The translations under genes and the position numbers were made by a program. Shown piece after piece: positions 10,390 through 21,416 of a stretch of DNA of 64,000 nucleotides. The notes under the pieces are model-generated. The model was not told the DNA's origin. It did not search any database and saw only the letters and a program-made list of their open reading frames with translations. This DNA is from Paramacrobiotus metropolitanus (lineage: Eukaryota; Tardigrada; Eutardigrada; Parachela; Macrobiotidae). The first letter of the stretch is position 1; each line of letters opens with the position of its first letter. The DNA lies in NCBI RefSeq assembly GCF_019649055.1, contig NW_026570331.1, forward strand, positions 186,001 through 250,000, given 5' to 3'.

Positions 10390-13370
10390 AAATCATACTT
10401 GGGGGCAAAGTAAAGAAAGAAACATGCAAACTACAACAAGAAAATCTCATTTAATTTATCCAGCCCTTCCATCGTGCCAAGCACTGACGCCGCGTTACCC
10501 CGCTGAATCTCTATCGACAAGCGCTGTCTTAAAAATTCATGCGAGCGTGCTTCGCCAGTTTGCTGCTGAAGTCTCTTCCCCAGTTCTTTGATAAATGCGA
10601 TTGCTGACGGTCCCCATGGGCCCATGGTTTCAAAGGCTATTGGAACGAATAGGTAACGGCCAGCTAGGTAAATATAGAGTCTGGATTTCTTATCCTCAGC
10701 TTGCACGGCGGCCGCTCCCACTGTGGTCGAAGTTGCTTTGACATGTGACAGCGCAACCGTGTCTACACATGTCACGTCCCATGCGAGACACAGCCCGCGT
10801 TTCCATGCAAATGTCGTGCAACCGTCCGGGCGGCGTTCCGTAGTGTGAGAGGTTCCACGCGGCTCCAGTTTTGCGGGCACACCGGCGGACACGCAGATGA
10901 TGCTGTTAAGCCCGCCGTGGCGAGGATGCCTTCCGGCGGAGAAAACACATGACAGCCCGTGGTGACCGTAACCATCCACGGGTTTGAGACATTTGACGCA
11001 GTCGTGAGGTTCACAGATCGTGGCGCCGAGGCGGAGACCAACGCTGATCTTCAATTCGTCGTCGCCCAGCAGGTTACCAATGTGAGCGGATGGCAGGGCG
11101 TTCAACCAGATCCCGGATTCAGGTCTGGACTGAGCAAGCAGGCGCGCTGTACTTATCTCGTCACCCTGAAACACCTCGAGCAGGGAGGAGAGGGAAACAT
11201 TGCATAATGGCAAGTCCCAAGCCTTTTGGGACTTCCGGTATGCTAACTCAGGAATCTCAGGCTGGCGGGCTTTCAGTTTCCATGACTCCACTGCACCAGA
11301 AACATCGACAACACCGTGGTCAGGCAGTAATGAAGAGAGCAAGCCGGATACGGAATGAATCGAAGCCAAGAAGGCTGGTAAAGATAATTCTTCCGACCGA
11401 CGAATGCCAATTCCACCTCTGCTAACCGGGAGGGTTGCCTGACGCCAAGGCGGGTAGTCGTTGTGGTTGGTTCGTACGTTTGACAGATTCTGGAAACAAT
11501 CGCGCATCGTTTCATCCAGCTGATATAGCAGGGCGGGATATTTCCATGCATTACAGCACCGCAACATATAAATGATTTTCGGGGCGCCGAGACAGTTCTG
11601 CAGTAGGAACAGTGCTTGGTGGCTGGAAAGCAGCTGGAGCCGTTCGCACACCACCTTCAAGGTGCTGGCTTTCTCAATGAGTAGCGGGCCAATTGCTTCA
11701 TCCAGAACAGGCGCGCCAAGCAGGGACAGGGTAGACGCCGACAAAATGCGCAATCGCGGGAAACGGTCAATGAATTCCGCTGTGACATTTCGCTGCGAAT
11801 CAAGTGTTCCACCAAAAACAAATAGTTCACATTTGGCTTCATTGACCTGCAGTCCGATAGCACGAGCGCGTTCAGTTATCCGGCTGAAACAATCCGCCAC
11901 TGTCGCCGGAGCTCCGCCCATGGTCCCGTCGTCCAAGAACCATGCGTTGAGTTCGGTGTTCAACGAGGATACCAGTGGGTGCAATGCGAGGCTGAACAGC
12001 AGCGGGCCTAGTGGGTCGCCCTGTTGGACACCGGATTCCGACGATAATGTCAGGTCGTCCACGAAGAGGGTTGAGTGATGGCCGTAGGCGGCGGTGAGAA
12101 AATCGCTATACTCTGGAAAGCGCTCTTTCGCTGCGGTCAAAACGGCTTCACGAGACAAGGTGTTGAAAGCGTTTTTTAAATCCACCTTGAGAACAACCTT
12201 GGTCGTGTCGCCAGTGGATTCGAGAAATTTCCTGGTCGCGTGAACAATCGCTTCTGCTCCACCGCGCACGTTCACTCCCAATTGTTGCGGAGACAAAATG
12301 GCTGCTGAACGGTCTTTTAGTCGGGTGCAAATTATCTTAGCTGTCAACCGGCGGAGGATCATCCCAATCGCGATGGGGCGCAACCCGCCTTCCTTCTTTC
12401 TTAAGGCGATCAGTTTGCCACCAAAAAATGCAGGGCGTATTTCAGCGGGAATGTTTCCGTCGACGGCGATGCTCATGACGGTCGCCAGAGCGTCGCACAG
12501 GGGGGCGGAGTGGGCATCCAGCTTGGCTCCGACCAAATCTGCAAGGTGCTGCGGTCTTAACCCATCCGGCCCCGCGGCAGATCCCTTTGGGAAGCTGTGA
12601 ACGGCAGCGAAGACTTCTTCCCGAGTAATGCGGGCGGCCTCTTGAGGGGGCGGATCGGAGCGAACTACAAGGGGTGGGTCGCTCTCGGGGTGCTTTTCAC
12701 GGAGTTCTGCTAGAACGTCGGGAGTCGGTCGAAGGACAGCGTCAGTCGACATAACGATTCTCATTGCCCCCGAAATTGAGCCGTCGTCAATTTTTTGCCC
12801 AACCCTGCGCACAAGATCGTCCTGGTCTGTACGCTTCTTCCTGGCGGGCGGCGAAGGTGTAGGAGGGACTGCGGCTCCGCTATCAAAAATCCCGATGTTC
12901 TGCTTGACCGTGGACGCTAGGGACGCTGAATGTCCGGACTTGCTCTTTACGGGCTGGCGGAGAGAGTTGCTGTCATTATTGGTGGCGACCTGCTGGAGAG
13001 CTTTCAACAGCGACGCCCTGGCGGCAGGCCTTGCTCCATGTGGGATTCGCCGCATGATTCGTTCCTTCGATGGACGAAAGGGTTCTGCTGGGGGCGTGGG
13101 TGCAGGTACGGAGGAATTGTCGGTCGTGGAAAGTGTGACGGGGATTTTCTCCATAGTCGTGGACAGCGTTTTTGGGCAAGCGTTCTTGTGGTTTCCCATC
13201 CTCGTAGCTGCTTGCCACAACCAGAGCAAGAAAACAACTGCGACGGCATGTGGACGCTACAAAATTGAAGCACACAGGCAGAACAAGAGCTCTAGGGAAC
13301 ATAAGAACGAGACCGTTCAACGAGGAAACGACGTACCCACATTACTTGGGGTTCATATAAATTCCCCCCA
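10390..13370 (-). mobile_element. Non-LTR retrotransposon with C-terminal restriction-like endonuclease
   Basis: About 3 kb, GC-rich relative to the host intron, inserted between exons 1 and 2 of the receptor pseudogene. One long minus-strand ORF holds reverse transcriptase, a CCHC knuckle and a PD-(D/E)xK-type endonuclease, the order seen in R2/NeSL/CRE-type elements. No apurinic-type endonuclease, LTR or long terminal inverted repeats. Similar sequence (CATACTTGGGG near 10389 and CATTACTTGGGG near 13348) at both ends could be a target duplication, so the limits are approximate. Near the 5' side, TTACTTGGGG and CCCCAAGTAA form a short inverted repeat. Confidence 0.75.
10431..13199 (-). CDS. 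Reverse transcriptase / RLE endonuclease polyprotein
   Basis: 922 residues from the first ATG, MGNHKNAC. Fingers-palm blocks are clear: GSAAGPDGLRPQHL, LRPIAIGMILRRL, VLKVDLKNAFNTLSR, SGVQQGDPLGPLLFSL, and the catalytic FLDDGTMGG (YADD-box equivalent). Next comes a CCHC knuckle, CVKCLKPVDGYGHHGLSC, then RRPDG...LCLAWDVTCVDT, which fits the catalytic core of the restriction-like nuclease of R2-type elements. This protein would nick target DNA and prime reverse transcription of its own RNA. Upstream of the ATG, another frame at about 13200-13240 encodes FSCSGCGKQL. Combined with HKNAC in the main frame this would make an N-terminal CCHC finger, so a small indel has probably split it. The rest is intact over more than 2.7 kb, suggesting recent activity. 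Confidence 0.82.
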   Translation of the reverse strand: MGNHKNACPKTLSTTMEKIPVTLSTTDNSSVPAPTPPAEPFRPSKERIMRRIPHGARPAARASLLKALQQVATNNDSNSLRQPVKSKSGHSASLASTVKQNIGIFDSGAAVPPTPSPPARKKRTDQDDLVRRVGQKIDDGSISGAMRIVMSTDAVLRPTPDVLAELREKHPESDPPLVVRSDPPPQEAARITREEVFAAVHSFPKGSAAGPDGLRPQHLADLVGAKLDAHSAPLCDALATVMSIAVDGNIPAEIRPAFFGGKLIALRKKEGGLRPIAIGMILRRLTAKIICTRLKDRSAAILSPQQLGVNVRGGAEAIVHATRKFLESTGDTTKVVLKVDLKNAFNTLSREAVLTAAKERFPEYSDFLTAAYGHHSTLFVDDLTLSSESGVQQGDPLGPLLFSLALHPLVSSLNTELNAWFLDDGTMGGAPATVADCFSRITERARAIGLQVNEAKCELFVFGGTLDSQRNVTAEFIDRFPRLRILSASTLSLLGAPVLDEAIGPLLIEKASTLKVVCERLQLLSSHQALFLLQNCLGAPKIIYMLRCCNAWKYPALLYQLDETMRDCFQNLSNVRTNHNDYPPWRQATLPVSRGGIGIRRSEELSLPAFLASIHSVSGLLSSLLPDHGVVDVSGAVESWKLKARQPEIPELAYRKSQKAWDLPLCNVSLSSLLEVFQGDEISTARLLAQSRPESGIWLNALPSAHIGNLLGDDELKISVGLRLGATICEPHDCVKCLKPVDGYGHHGLSCVFSAGRHPRHGGLNSIICVSAGVPAKLEPRGTSHTTERRPDGCTTFAWKRGLCLAWDVTCVDTVALSHVKATSTTVGAAAVQAEDKKSRLYIYLAGRYLFVPIAFETMGPWGPSAIAFIKELGKRLQQQTGEARSHEFLRQRLSIEIQRGNAASVLGTMEGLDKLNEIFLL

Positions 13371-13834
13371 AGTAACATTGTCGAAGGCCCAATTTGTATC
13401 ACATGGCGATTCACATAAAACAACTTCGCTTATCAGGCTCGGATTGCTAGGATCACTCCAAGAGTAGAATATTCAGAATCCAGATTAAGAACTAAAAAGT
13501 TGCTAGTTGACGGGTAGTCGCAGTAGGACCCCCCAAAACCCTTATCCAAAACAGCTAGATAAGCCTTAATTGACCCATTTTTTAAAGCACAGAATGCACA
13601 GCAGCCATCTTGGATGAATCCAGCCTTGAGTTCATATTTTTCATGGATGGGACCTAGGTCACATCAGATGATTTTAACATTCCGACCGATGTCTATGACA
13701 TTGGTCGGAAGTTGCAAGTGCGACAAGATATGAACAAATTAATCATATTAGTAGTTTAAACGTGAATTGTTTGAAAGATGCTAAATAAGGATGCAGAAAC
13801 TATTTATTATGTGTATGCAATAATTTAATAATAC
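13371..13834. other. Remainder of pseudogene intron 1
   Basis: No coding sequence seen. A short inverted repeat at 13680-13710 (TTCCGACCGATGTC against GACATTGGTCGGAA, one mismatch, three-base loop) is the only structure noticed. Confidence 0.4.
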
Positions 13835-13958
13835 TGACCAATTTAATAGTAATGATAAGCGGTCTGTCGTTGGCTGGTGATCCCTGGCTACTCTCTACAT
13901 GGATGTAAATAAAGAAAGCTAGCCATAGCGATCGAGAAAAAACAAGGCGAGCGGACAT

Positions 13959-14572
13959 TTTGCTGATTAAATTGGTAGTAGTACCATGTAGTGCACAGGT
14001 TGGAAGTTTTCCTGTCATTTTCTTATACCTTTTCGGAAGTACAACGTACATCGAGGTAAAACCCTGGTCGCAGTTTCTTAAATTATGAATATCAGAAACC
14101 GTACACTGTACAGTTTACATACAACACATAGGTGTGTTTTTGCACTTTCTTTATCTTCTGTAGCAAGGTTGTTAGATTTCGATCGCATCTGATCATCCAC
14201 GGTACCCGCAATACTTCGAAATATGTTGTGCAGCTTGCACTGTATAACTTGTATATGCCCGCCCGCCCGTTGCGAGGAACGGTAACAAATACCACGCCGG
14301 TCAATGTCCTTGCTGCAAGTTGCTAACAACAAAAACAGCGTTTTAAAACCGTATAAGATGGACCGAACTTTCTTGCATCGGCGTAACTCGAATAATATTC
14401 TCGAGAATCCACATGGTGCTGCATTTTCCTTAATTTTCGCCTTAAGCTTTCTTGCCGTGCAAATGCGCATAGGCTTCTGCTTAGGTTATGGCAGAAATTG
14501 TGCATGTCTCGAGTTGGACTGTGATAGCGTTACGGGCACATTATGGTGATCGATAGAGGTCCTCGTAATCGT
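13959..14572. other. Spacer between receptor pseudogene and XK-related-like gene
   Basis: Upstream DNA of the pseudogene, partly alignable with the upstream DNA of the intact gene at 5640-5860. No gene recognised; the plus- and minus-strand frames here lack domain features. Confidence 0.4.
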
Positions 14573-17239
14573 TTAAACAGTGGTTGCATTTTCGGTCGCA
14601 TTTAGCGGGCATTCCCGCGCAGTTTCACACTCTATATCTGGGTTCGCCGGTAAGGAAGATACACTAGATCCGTTAAAAAAGGCATAGTCTAAAGGATCGG
14701 GGATGAATCGTCCATCGGCTTGTTCTCTATCTAAGATCCATTCAACAGCCTCGAGGCCTTTTGGTTGTAAATTAAATTTTAGTGGACTGGAACGCGCTGC
14801 ACCGTTTGGTTTCAGCACGCAATTTTTTCCACACGAGGAATGCGCGTTCCTGACCGCTTCGACTTCTGCCATATAAAGGTCATGATCCTCAAGAGCTGTG
14901 ATTTTTCTGTCGTACAGTTCTGACTTGAAAAACAGCTGCCGCGGGAGTTCCTTGTTCAAGAGCTTATCGGAATATAATTCTCTTAAGAATAAATGCAATT
15001 CAGAGAGACGCGTTCGGAATGTGTGCCGGGGATTTGTGACGGACAATTCGAGCGTCCTATCGTTGCTCTCTGTATTAACAGCATTGACGGTTATACCGGC
15101 CATGGTAACTGTCTCTGTAAAATTATTCTGTTCTGCTCTTCTGTGCGTAACTTCTGCTGCATGGTTGCTGCACAACAGCCAGTCACCCGTGGTTGTATCG
15201 GCGAATCCAACAAGCAGTTTTATCAGATTGGTTGCATTATCGTTATGCTGAGTTTCCTCTAAAAACGGTACCGGTTTACAACCCCGGAGCAATTCATGGT
15301 TTTCAGGCGCAGTTTTCAGTCTATGAGACGAATCATAAGTGTCGCACCATATCCATTCGCAGAGCCAACAAGGTCGTCGATTGCAATAACGCTTCTGAAA
15401 AGCTGTAGAAGAACTTAATGTTCAAAAAAAACTTGATGTTCATTTGCTAATCGTTGGACAAGAACTCACAAAAGTTGTGATTAAACAAGATTCAAACTTT
15501 TTAAGTACAAGTACCTGAACATTTCTCGCATCTCCGACGATGACGCCAACTGACATATGCCGGCAATTCAAGCACGGAGAGCACCATGTTGGAAAACCTG
15601 AAATACTGGCGTAAGCGTTCCGCTTTCTTATTTAGGCGTCGCCAAGCAGTTCGAGACAAAATCGAAATGCTGTTGCCGAGAACAACGGCCAAGCACAACA
15701 ACGCTATAATCCCGGGCCACGCGGTAAACCAGAGTATCGTATCGGACAACGCAGTGGGCTTCGTAGACGAGTTGGGACATCGCAGCTCCCTCTTCCATTC
15801 CACATCCCGTTTTGCGTAATAGGTCGCAAGAAAAATAAAAAATCCCACTATCAAGAACATGAACAGTATCAGCATTCCCAGAAGTGTTAACGTGGTCCCC
15901 ATTTGCACCAACAGAAAATAGCCAATCAAAATGCAGACTTCACTGCACTGCGTGCAGAATGAGCTCAGTCGGTACTTCCAGCCTTTTTGTCCCTCGTGAG
16001 CAGCGGTATACTTACGGATGTTCATGTAAGTGTAGCAGATAATTAAAGCAGCCAGAAGTATACACGACTGCATTACCGCCCATCCCAGCGAAATGTGCCA
16101 GTTGTAGATAGTCAAGTACGTTATGAACACCGGAAAGAAAAACATAAAAACCGTATTAACAGCGACCCCATGCGCGATTACAATATTTGACAAGAGCAAC
16201 TTATGTGCCTCTTGTTCACTGATGCACTGCTTTTCCAAAAAGATCTGCGTGTTAAATGCACATTTCCCCGGTAGTTTGGCATATGAACAAAATCCCAGAA
16301 TAATGGACAGCACCGATGACGTCAGTGCAATGTATGCTGCTGTCGGCGGCGAGGTCACTCCCAACACGGTCAGCAACAGCAGAATTTTTGCCTGCAAGCA
16401 GACTTCGTATTTGATCTCCGTTAAATGGATTCGTTGCAGATGCAGATCTTGAAATTCGATGTCGCTAGCGCTGGAATAATTTTCGATAAACGTTTTCCGT
16501 CCGTTTTGCATGCTTTCAGCTGTCTGCATTCCGGTTTTCCAGGCTTGCCAAAACAGAATACCACTACAGAATAAATTACTTTCTAATACGTCTGTATGAG
16601 GAAATTTTGTTCAAACAGCACAAAAAAATATGCGTTGGCGTTGGCAACACCTGAGAGATGCCAGATACAATATGGTATACCACGTTTCCAATAAGGAGCG
16701 TATCAACACCAACAAAAGCAACAGAGCGAGCGAGCGGATAGACGAATCATATATACAGTAGGAATAACAGCAAAGGAAGCCCGTATAAAATCTCACCGTC
16801 GCACAAAATTTATGGGAAAAACTTCCAGTAGCCAACATACGCCCTTATTACGACAGGGCAGAGGCTCTTCAATAGCAAATCTTTCCCCGTCTTTGGTAGC
16901 CAGTACGCCCAGTTCGCTTTTTACCAGCAACTGTCGAGCGAGCCGCCAATTCAAAGAAGAAGCCGGTGCCCACTGGTGATGCCACGCGAAACTCTGTTTA
17001 ATCAAGGATGCCACAATGGGAAGCAACGGAACCGATGATATCGCAAGCAATAACGGCACGGCTAAGCCACATTTCTGATCCAGCCATAAGTTGACTATAA
17101 ATATGACATCAGTGACTATGTCAAATACAGCCAAGAAGATCGTGCAGAATATGAATTTGATCAATCGTATTCTTCTCCAGCATAGTGTGTCGTTACAGAA
17201 CAGCTCTGGATAGCCGTACAGAGCGTGTGCAATATCCAT
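14573..17239 (-). CDS. XK-related-like multi-pass membrane protein
   Basis: Three minus-strand exons, 17239-16797, 16563-15515 and 15402-14573, sum to 2322 nt (773 residues) with matching splice phases. The N-terminal part has membrane segments around IRLIKFIFCTIFLAVFDIVT and VPLLLAISSVPLLPIV. Exon 2 has the block HLTEIKYEVCLQAKILLLLT followed by TSSVLSIILGFCSYAKL, then four or more further hydrophobic spans. This recalls the XK/XKR family (D..TD in an early helix, then LLE..YE..PQ..LQ and a following S..S segment), whose members include caspase-activated lipid scramblases. The C-terminal exon adds about 270 residues, soluble and opening with a Cys cluster (CEKC, RYCNRRPCWLCEW), not typical for XKR. 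The start is uncertain: the frame is open for 30 codons upstream (TTRTSFTI-type hydrophobic stretch) without an ATG, so another 5' exon is possible. Family assignment is tentative. Confidence 0.6.
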
Positions 17240-19186
17240 AATTGTAAAGCTGGTTCTAGTTATCAAAACAATAAAAATAATTGTCGAAAATCTAACGGTC
17301 GACAGGATACTGAGGATAGATTGTGCCACGTGCGTATAACGATCAGTGAATTAGGCATTTCCGGGGAAAAACTGCCGTTACAGATCAAATTATTAACAAC
17401 TTAAGAACATTAAGATATAGCACAAAGTATGGCATTTTCGATACTTCAGCTTGAAGTCGGTTTCTAGCTAATATCTTGCCTCTATCGACTGACAGATATT
17501 TTATGTTTGCCTGTTTTCGGTTATCTCTACAAAATGTTTAAGTTTTGTTTGATTTTAAGACTTCTCACTGTTGCACTCGAACAGCAACCGCATACCATAA
17601 GGTATCACGCTGCGACAATTTGAAGACTTTTCTTTGCTATCTTATCGCTAATGGTCGTCGATCGGAAATTTCACCGGTATGTAGTCAACTGAACATTGCG
17701 CAATAGCTGGAGTCTATTACAGACAGAATTCCCGTGTGCGGTCGACATCCCACATCTGCAGTCTGCATGCATCCTATTCGTGCGACCAAACGAAACAGTA
17801 AAACGAAAATCGCTTTAGTACTCTAAAGGCCGCGCTACCATTTCCGGTAGAGTAGTACAGTCATCATCTGAATAACTGCCACTTTCTACACCAGGCTGTT
17901 AATTTTTTTGGAAGATGGTTGAAATTAGCTGCACCGTAATACTCGAGCCGAGCATTGTCTTATCTATCATCAATACGATGAGCAGGTGTTGGTCACGAGG
18001 CTCTCACTTATGCATCCCTTTAATAAAGCTATGTGTAATCTAAATTCGAAAATCCTTGTTCGAGTTCGAGTACATCATATTATAAACCGATCAAATCAAG
18101 TCAACTCGAACACCATCATTTGAGAAGTCACAGTATTTGTTTAGAGAACGCTCTGGATCAATGACCTTTGGGTATTCCGTAGTTCCGCATCTGGTTTACG
18201 TGCTTGCACGTGTGATTTTTTTCATGCATTGGTTGTTACTGATGTTAACAGGAGTGCTCAGAAGTCGCAAGGTCTGCCTGAAACTTATGGTTAGGTAATT
18301 CGATTTTACCGCTACCATCTCGTGCTCTTGAGTTTTACTTTGGCACACTAGGATCACTCTTGGATTTGCTTTTTGCTAGCTGGCTAACCTTGCTTTTTGC
18401 ATTTTTGCTCAGTTTACTTGCTAATAAGAATCTTGCCGTGTGACTGCCATGTCTTGCGTTGTTGTTTATAATAACGTTGGGATGAATTGTCTCATCCCAT
18501 TCAGTGTAGTTGTGTAATTGCCACCTTACTTCCGGTCAGCATCTTGCCGACCGTGCCACCCTTTTGGCTGTTAGTTAGCCGTTACAGCCGCTACATCGTG
18601 GTGCGGTGGACCAACCATCCCACTAGAACAGCAGCTTAACCGGCTGCTGTTGCAAATACACTGTATCGGTTGACACTACGATATCTGCGCCGATGTACAT
18701 GCAACAAAGATTCAAACAGAGTTTGATGCACTAGTTCACGCAAAATATGACATAATTATATGCGCAGTGCCTATATCGGAGAAATTATAAAGTTGGCGCC
18801 AATAAGACAATAAACTTTTGCAACCACATCATTATTGACCACTAAATGCTTAGTAAATAAGAAGTGCAAATAATTCCCGCCACAAAGCCCAACAAAGTCA
18901 AGATCGGGTCGCTTGACGCTCTTCCGCTCACGTGATTTTATAGGCCATTTCTTTATTAGGCAGGGAAACCATTTCTCGAGAATCAGTATTTTTGGCATAC
19001 CACAGGTCTTCTGTGACGCTTGATTTTATAGTATAAGCATGTCATCAAATCGCGTGAGCTTGTTACATAAAATCGCCCGACAAACCACTGTGACGCTTTT
19101 AATAGACAACTGAATTTTACGGTTAAATGTTGAGAATGGAATTTCAAATGTGGTTTTTATGAATGTGGACAACGAGCGCAATGTAA
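17240..19186. other. Intergenic region between divergent genes
   Basis: About 1.9 kb with no convincing ORF. It should hold the promoters of the minus-strand XK-related-like gene and, at its right end, the plus-strand cathepsin. The palindrome around 18626-18652 (AACAGCAG...CTGCTGTT) is the only small structure noted. Confidence 0.45.
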
Positions 19187-19194
19187 TATATAAG
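19187..19194 (+). promoter_or_regulatory. TATA box of the complete cathepsin gene
   Basis: TATATAAG followed by GCGG, 84 bases upstream of the predicted ATG at 19278. Spacing would place the transcription start near 19218-19225 and leave a short leader. The only TATA-like match this close to the start. Confidence 0.55.
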
Positions 19195-19277
19195 GCGGGT
19201 TATTCTTGGTGAAAGTTATATCAGCAAAATTCCGTTCCAGTTCCTTCTTGGTTCCAATCTCGTTTCATTTGTTTACA

Positions 19278-21416
19278 ATGCAACGTTTTCTTCCAGTTGT
19301 TGCGTTGCTGTCGGCTGCCTTGGTATCGACAGCGGTTCATCCGGACCACAAAGACAACATTGAGTAAGCTTTGGTCTTTTTGACTCAAAAAAGCGTTAAC
19401 ATTACTTATTCAACGAGCTTGCTTGCAGAAAGGTCAAGAGGTACTTCGCCAACCAAGCCCGATCCGGTGCGGGCGGTGCCCGCTGGGAAGCCGGTGAGAA
19501 CCACCTGACCGAGAAGGATCCTGAGGACCTGAAAGATCTGTGCGGGACGGTAAAACCCACTCGGTCACAGGCCAGGAGCAACTATCATCCCCCGGCACGC
19601 GTCCCGAATTTCTCCAAGCAGCGCATCCAGATTGACACGACGTTTGATGCGGCTTCGCGGTGGCAGAACTGCCCTTCCATCAAGCAGGTCCGCGATCAAG
19701 GAGGCTGCGGATCGTGCTGGGTGCGTTGATACTTTTGCGAAGGCAGATACTTCGTAGTGATTTCCCCTTAGTTTATCGAAGCCTCCTAAGAACATTTTAT
19801 AAGCCCAAATGCAAAATTAGAGAATCTTAAAGTACCAAAAACTGTGCGTTTATTTCTAAAATTTTGTCGAGATTTTCGAAACCGTTTGCGTTTTCTTCAG
19901 GCTTTTGCTGGCGCTGAGACGCTGAGTGACCGTTACTGCATCGCCAGTGGACAGACGAAAACGAAGACCTTCTCCGTCCAGGATATGCTTATATGCAGCG
20001 GAGGCCAAAATGTTAACTACTGGTAGGTACTAATGATAATATTCTCATAGATGTATCACAATTTATTTCTGGCGCTTTTATACTGACCACATTGTCCGCG
20101 TTTACACTTTTCCTGGGTGTGATCGCAGGTGCCAGTGTCTAAAAAATGGCACGGATGGTCCAGCTGCAGTGGTCATTAGCGCCAAATCAGATATTAGTGG
20201 TCACTAGCACGCCGTTGCTGGCGGTAAAAAAATTTTAACGGACTTATTATTGTTGTAGTGGAGGCAATCTGGCTCGCGCTGCGTACACCATGGCAGTTAG
20301 CACGGGCGTGGTGTCGGGTGGCGATTATAATAGCGGTGTGGGTTGTCTGCCCTATACGTCCTATTCCGGTGCCGCAGTCACCGCCACGTCCACTGCTCAG
20401 TGCGCCAACGCGACTTGTATCAGTGGATATGGAAAGACTTATGCACAAGATAAGTCTTATGGTAAGCGTATATATCTAGTTCATTGATGCCATGTGGGCA
20501 ACCAATTAACCATACCTGATACTGGTAGAAAAAAGAAAAAAATAAGAAGAAAAGAAAAAAAATAGCCGGTAGAAAAAAATAAGAAGGTCATGCCATCGTT
20601 AGTCTGTTCCTAACACCGGAAAACGGTTTCCTTTGTAATACTGCCCAAATTTGTGTTGACGCTTTGTACAAACATGCGCGCTGATTTTTAGCTACCGTTT
20701 GGTACGAACTGGGCAGCTATTACGCCAACAATAATTTGTCCGCTGGTGGTGCCGCAGCCAGCATCAAAAACGAGTCTGTCGTCCGGCAGATCCAGTACGA
20801 ACTAATGACCAACGGCCCACTGACAGTGCAGATTAAAGTCTACAACGACTTCTTTACATACAAATCAGGTATTCTTAATTAAAAAATGCAGAGGTTTTTT
20901 CGGGTCCATTGCCAACCAACGTAATTTACAGGCGTCTACCAACACATAACCGGAGACTATGCTGGCGGTCACGGAATGAAACTGATTGGTTGGGGAACGG
21001 AGGGCGGTGTCGACTACTGGCTGGTGGTCAATTCTTGGGGGTATGGCTGGGGCTTAAACGGCACCGTGAAGATCCTGCGTGGCGTCAATCATCTGGGCAT
21101 CGAGGACTACCTGGTCACCGCTTTGGTGGACCCCAATTTGACCCAACCCGTGGCCAGTGCGGCGTGCAATCTGGCGGGTTGCGCCGGGCGATCGCAATAC
21201 GCGATGGCACCGGCCAATGTATGCTCTACCAATTTCTGCGCCTGCTACTACTACACCGGCGTGTGGAATGCCGCCAAGAACGGATATGACTGGCAGCAGA
21301 GCCCACAGGTTATTTCCTGCCCGGCTACACCTACTGCGCAAGCCTTTGACGCATCGGGAAGTGTGCAGGCGTGTGTTGACAAGACCAAGATTCCGGCTTG
21401 TGCTGCAAGCGGATAA
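19278..21416 (+). CDS. Cathepsin B-like cysteine peptidase with C-terminal CBM14-like domain
   Basis: Six exons: 19278-19363, 19429-19720, 19901-20022, 20259-20461, 20692-20868, 20932-21416; total 1365 nt, 454 residues, all phases consistent. A signal peptide (MQRFLPVVALLSAALVSTA) precedes a propeptide of about 90 residues. The mature enzyme opens with FDAASRWQNCPSIKQVRDQG and carries the active-site CGSCWAF, then GGHGMKLIGWG (His) and NSWG (Asn). The fold matches cathepsin B (YKSGVYQHITG equivalent, ILRG...GIEDYLV), but the segment between GCLPY and the DKSYG equivalent is short, lacks HH and so has no occluding loop. Loss of that loop in cathepsin B removes carboxydipeptidase activity and leaves an endopeptidase (family knowledge). 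The C-terminal 90 residues hold six or more Cys in a CBM14-like pattern (CSTNFCACYYYTG, SCPATP, AQAFDASG, ACVDK, PAC). Likely role: extracellular digestion or turnover of chitin-bound protein. Confidence 0.9.

Larger units (their letters stand above)
8085..13958 (-). pseudogene. Broken paralogue of the pore-less receptor gene, split by a retrotransposon
   Basis: Minus-strand remnants match the intact gene exon for exon: signal peptide exon 13958-13835 (MSARLVFSRSLWLAF), exon 2 ending at 10122, small exon near 9705-9670, S1-end exon near 9597-9460 (VTEERTEVVDF, LAILYKKP), S2 exon near 9190-8947 (NNSQAEPYKRMW, FAFIMDKLAAEH), then near 8582-8520 and 8140-8085. Three defects are visible: a stop reached through a frame change in exon 2 just before IQGFLVDLL; TAG in place of the Trp codon in the GxWTGMIGELI motif; and loss of the end of the last exon where a 1.47-kb element is inserted. 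A 3-kb retrotransposon lies in intron 1. As in the intact gene, no pore helices lie between S1 and S2, so the loss came before the duplication. Confidence 0.8.

Noticed and set aside
11572-12078. Plus-strand 168-codon frame and other frames across 10.4-13.3 kb
   Set aside because: Antisense shadows of the retrotransposon polyprotein.
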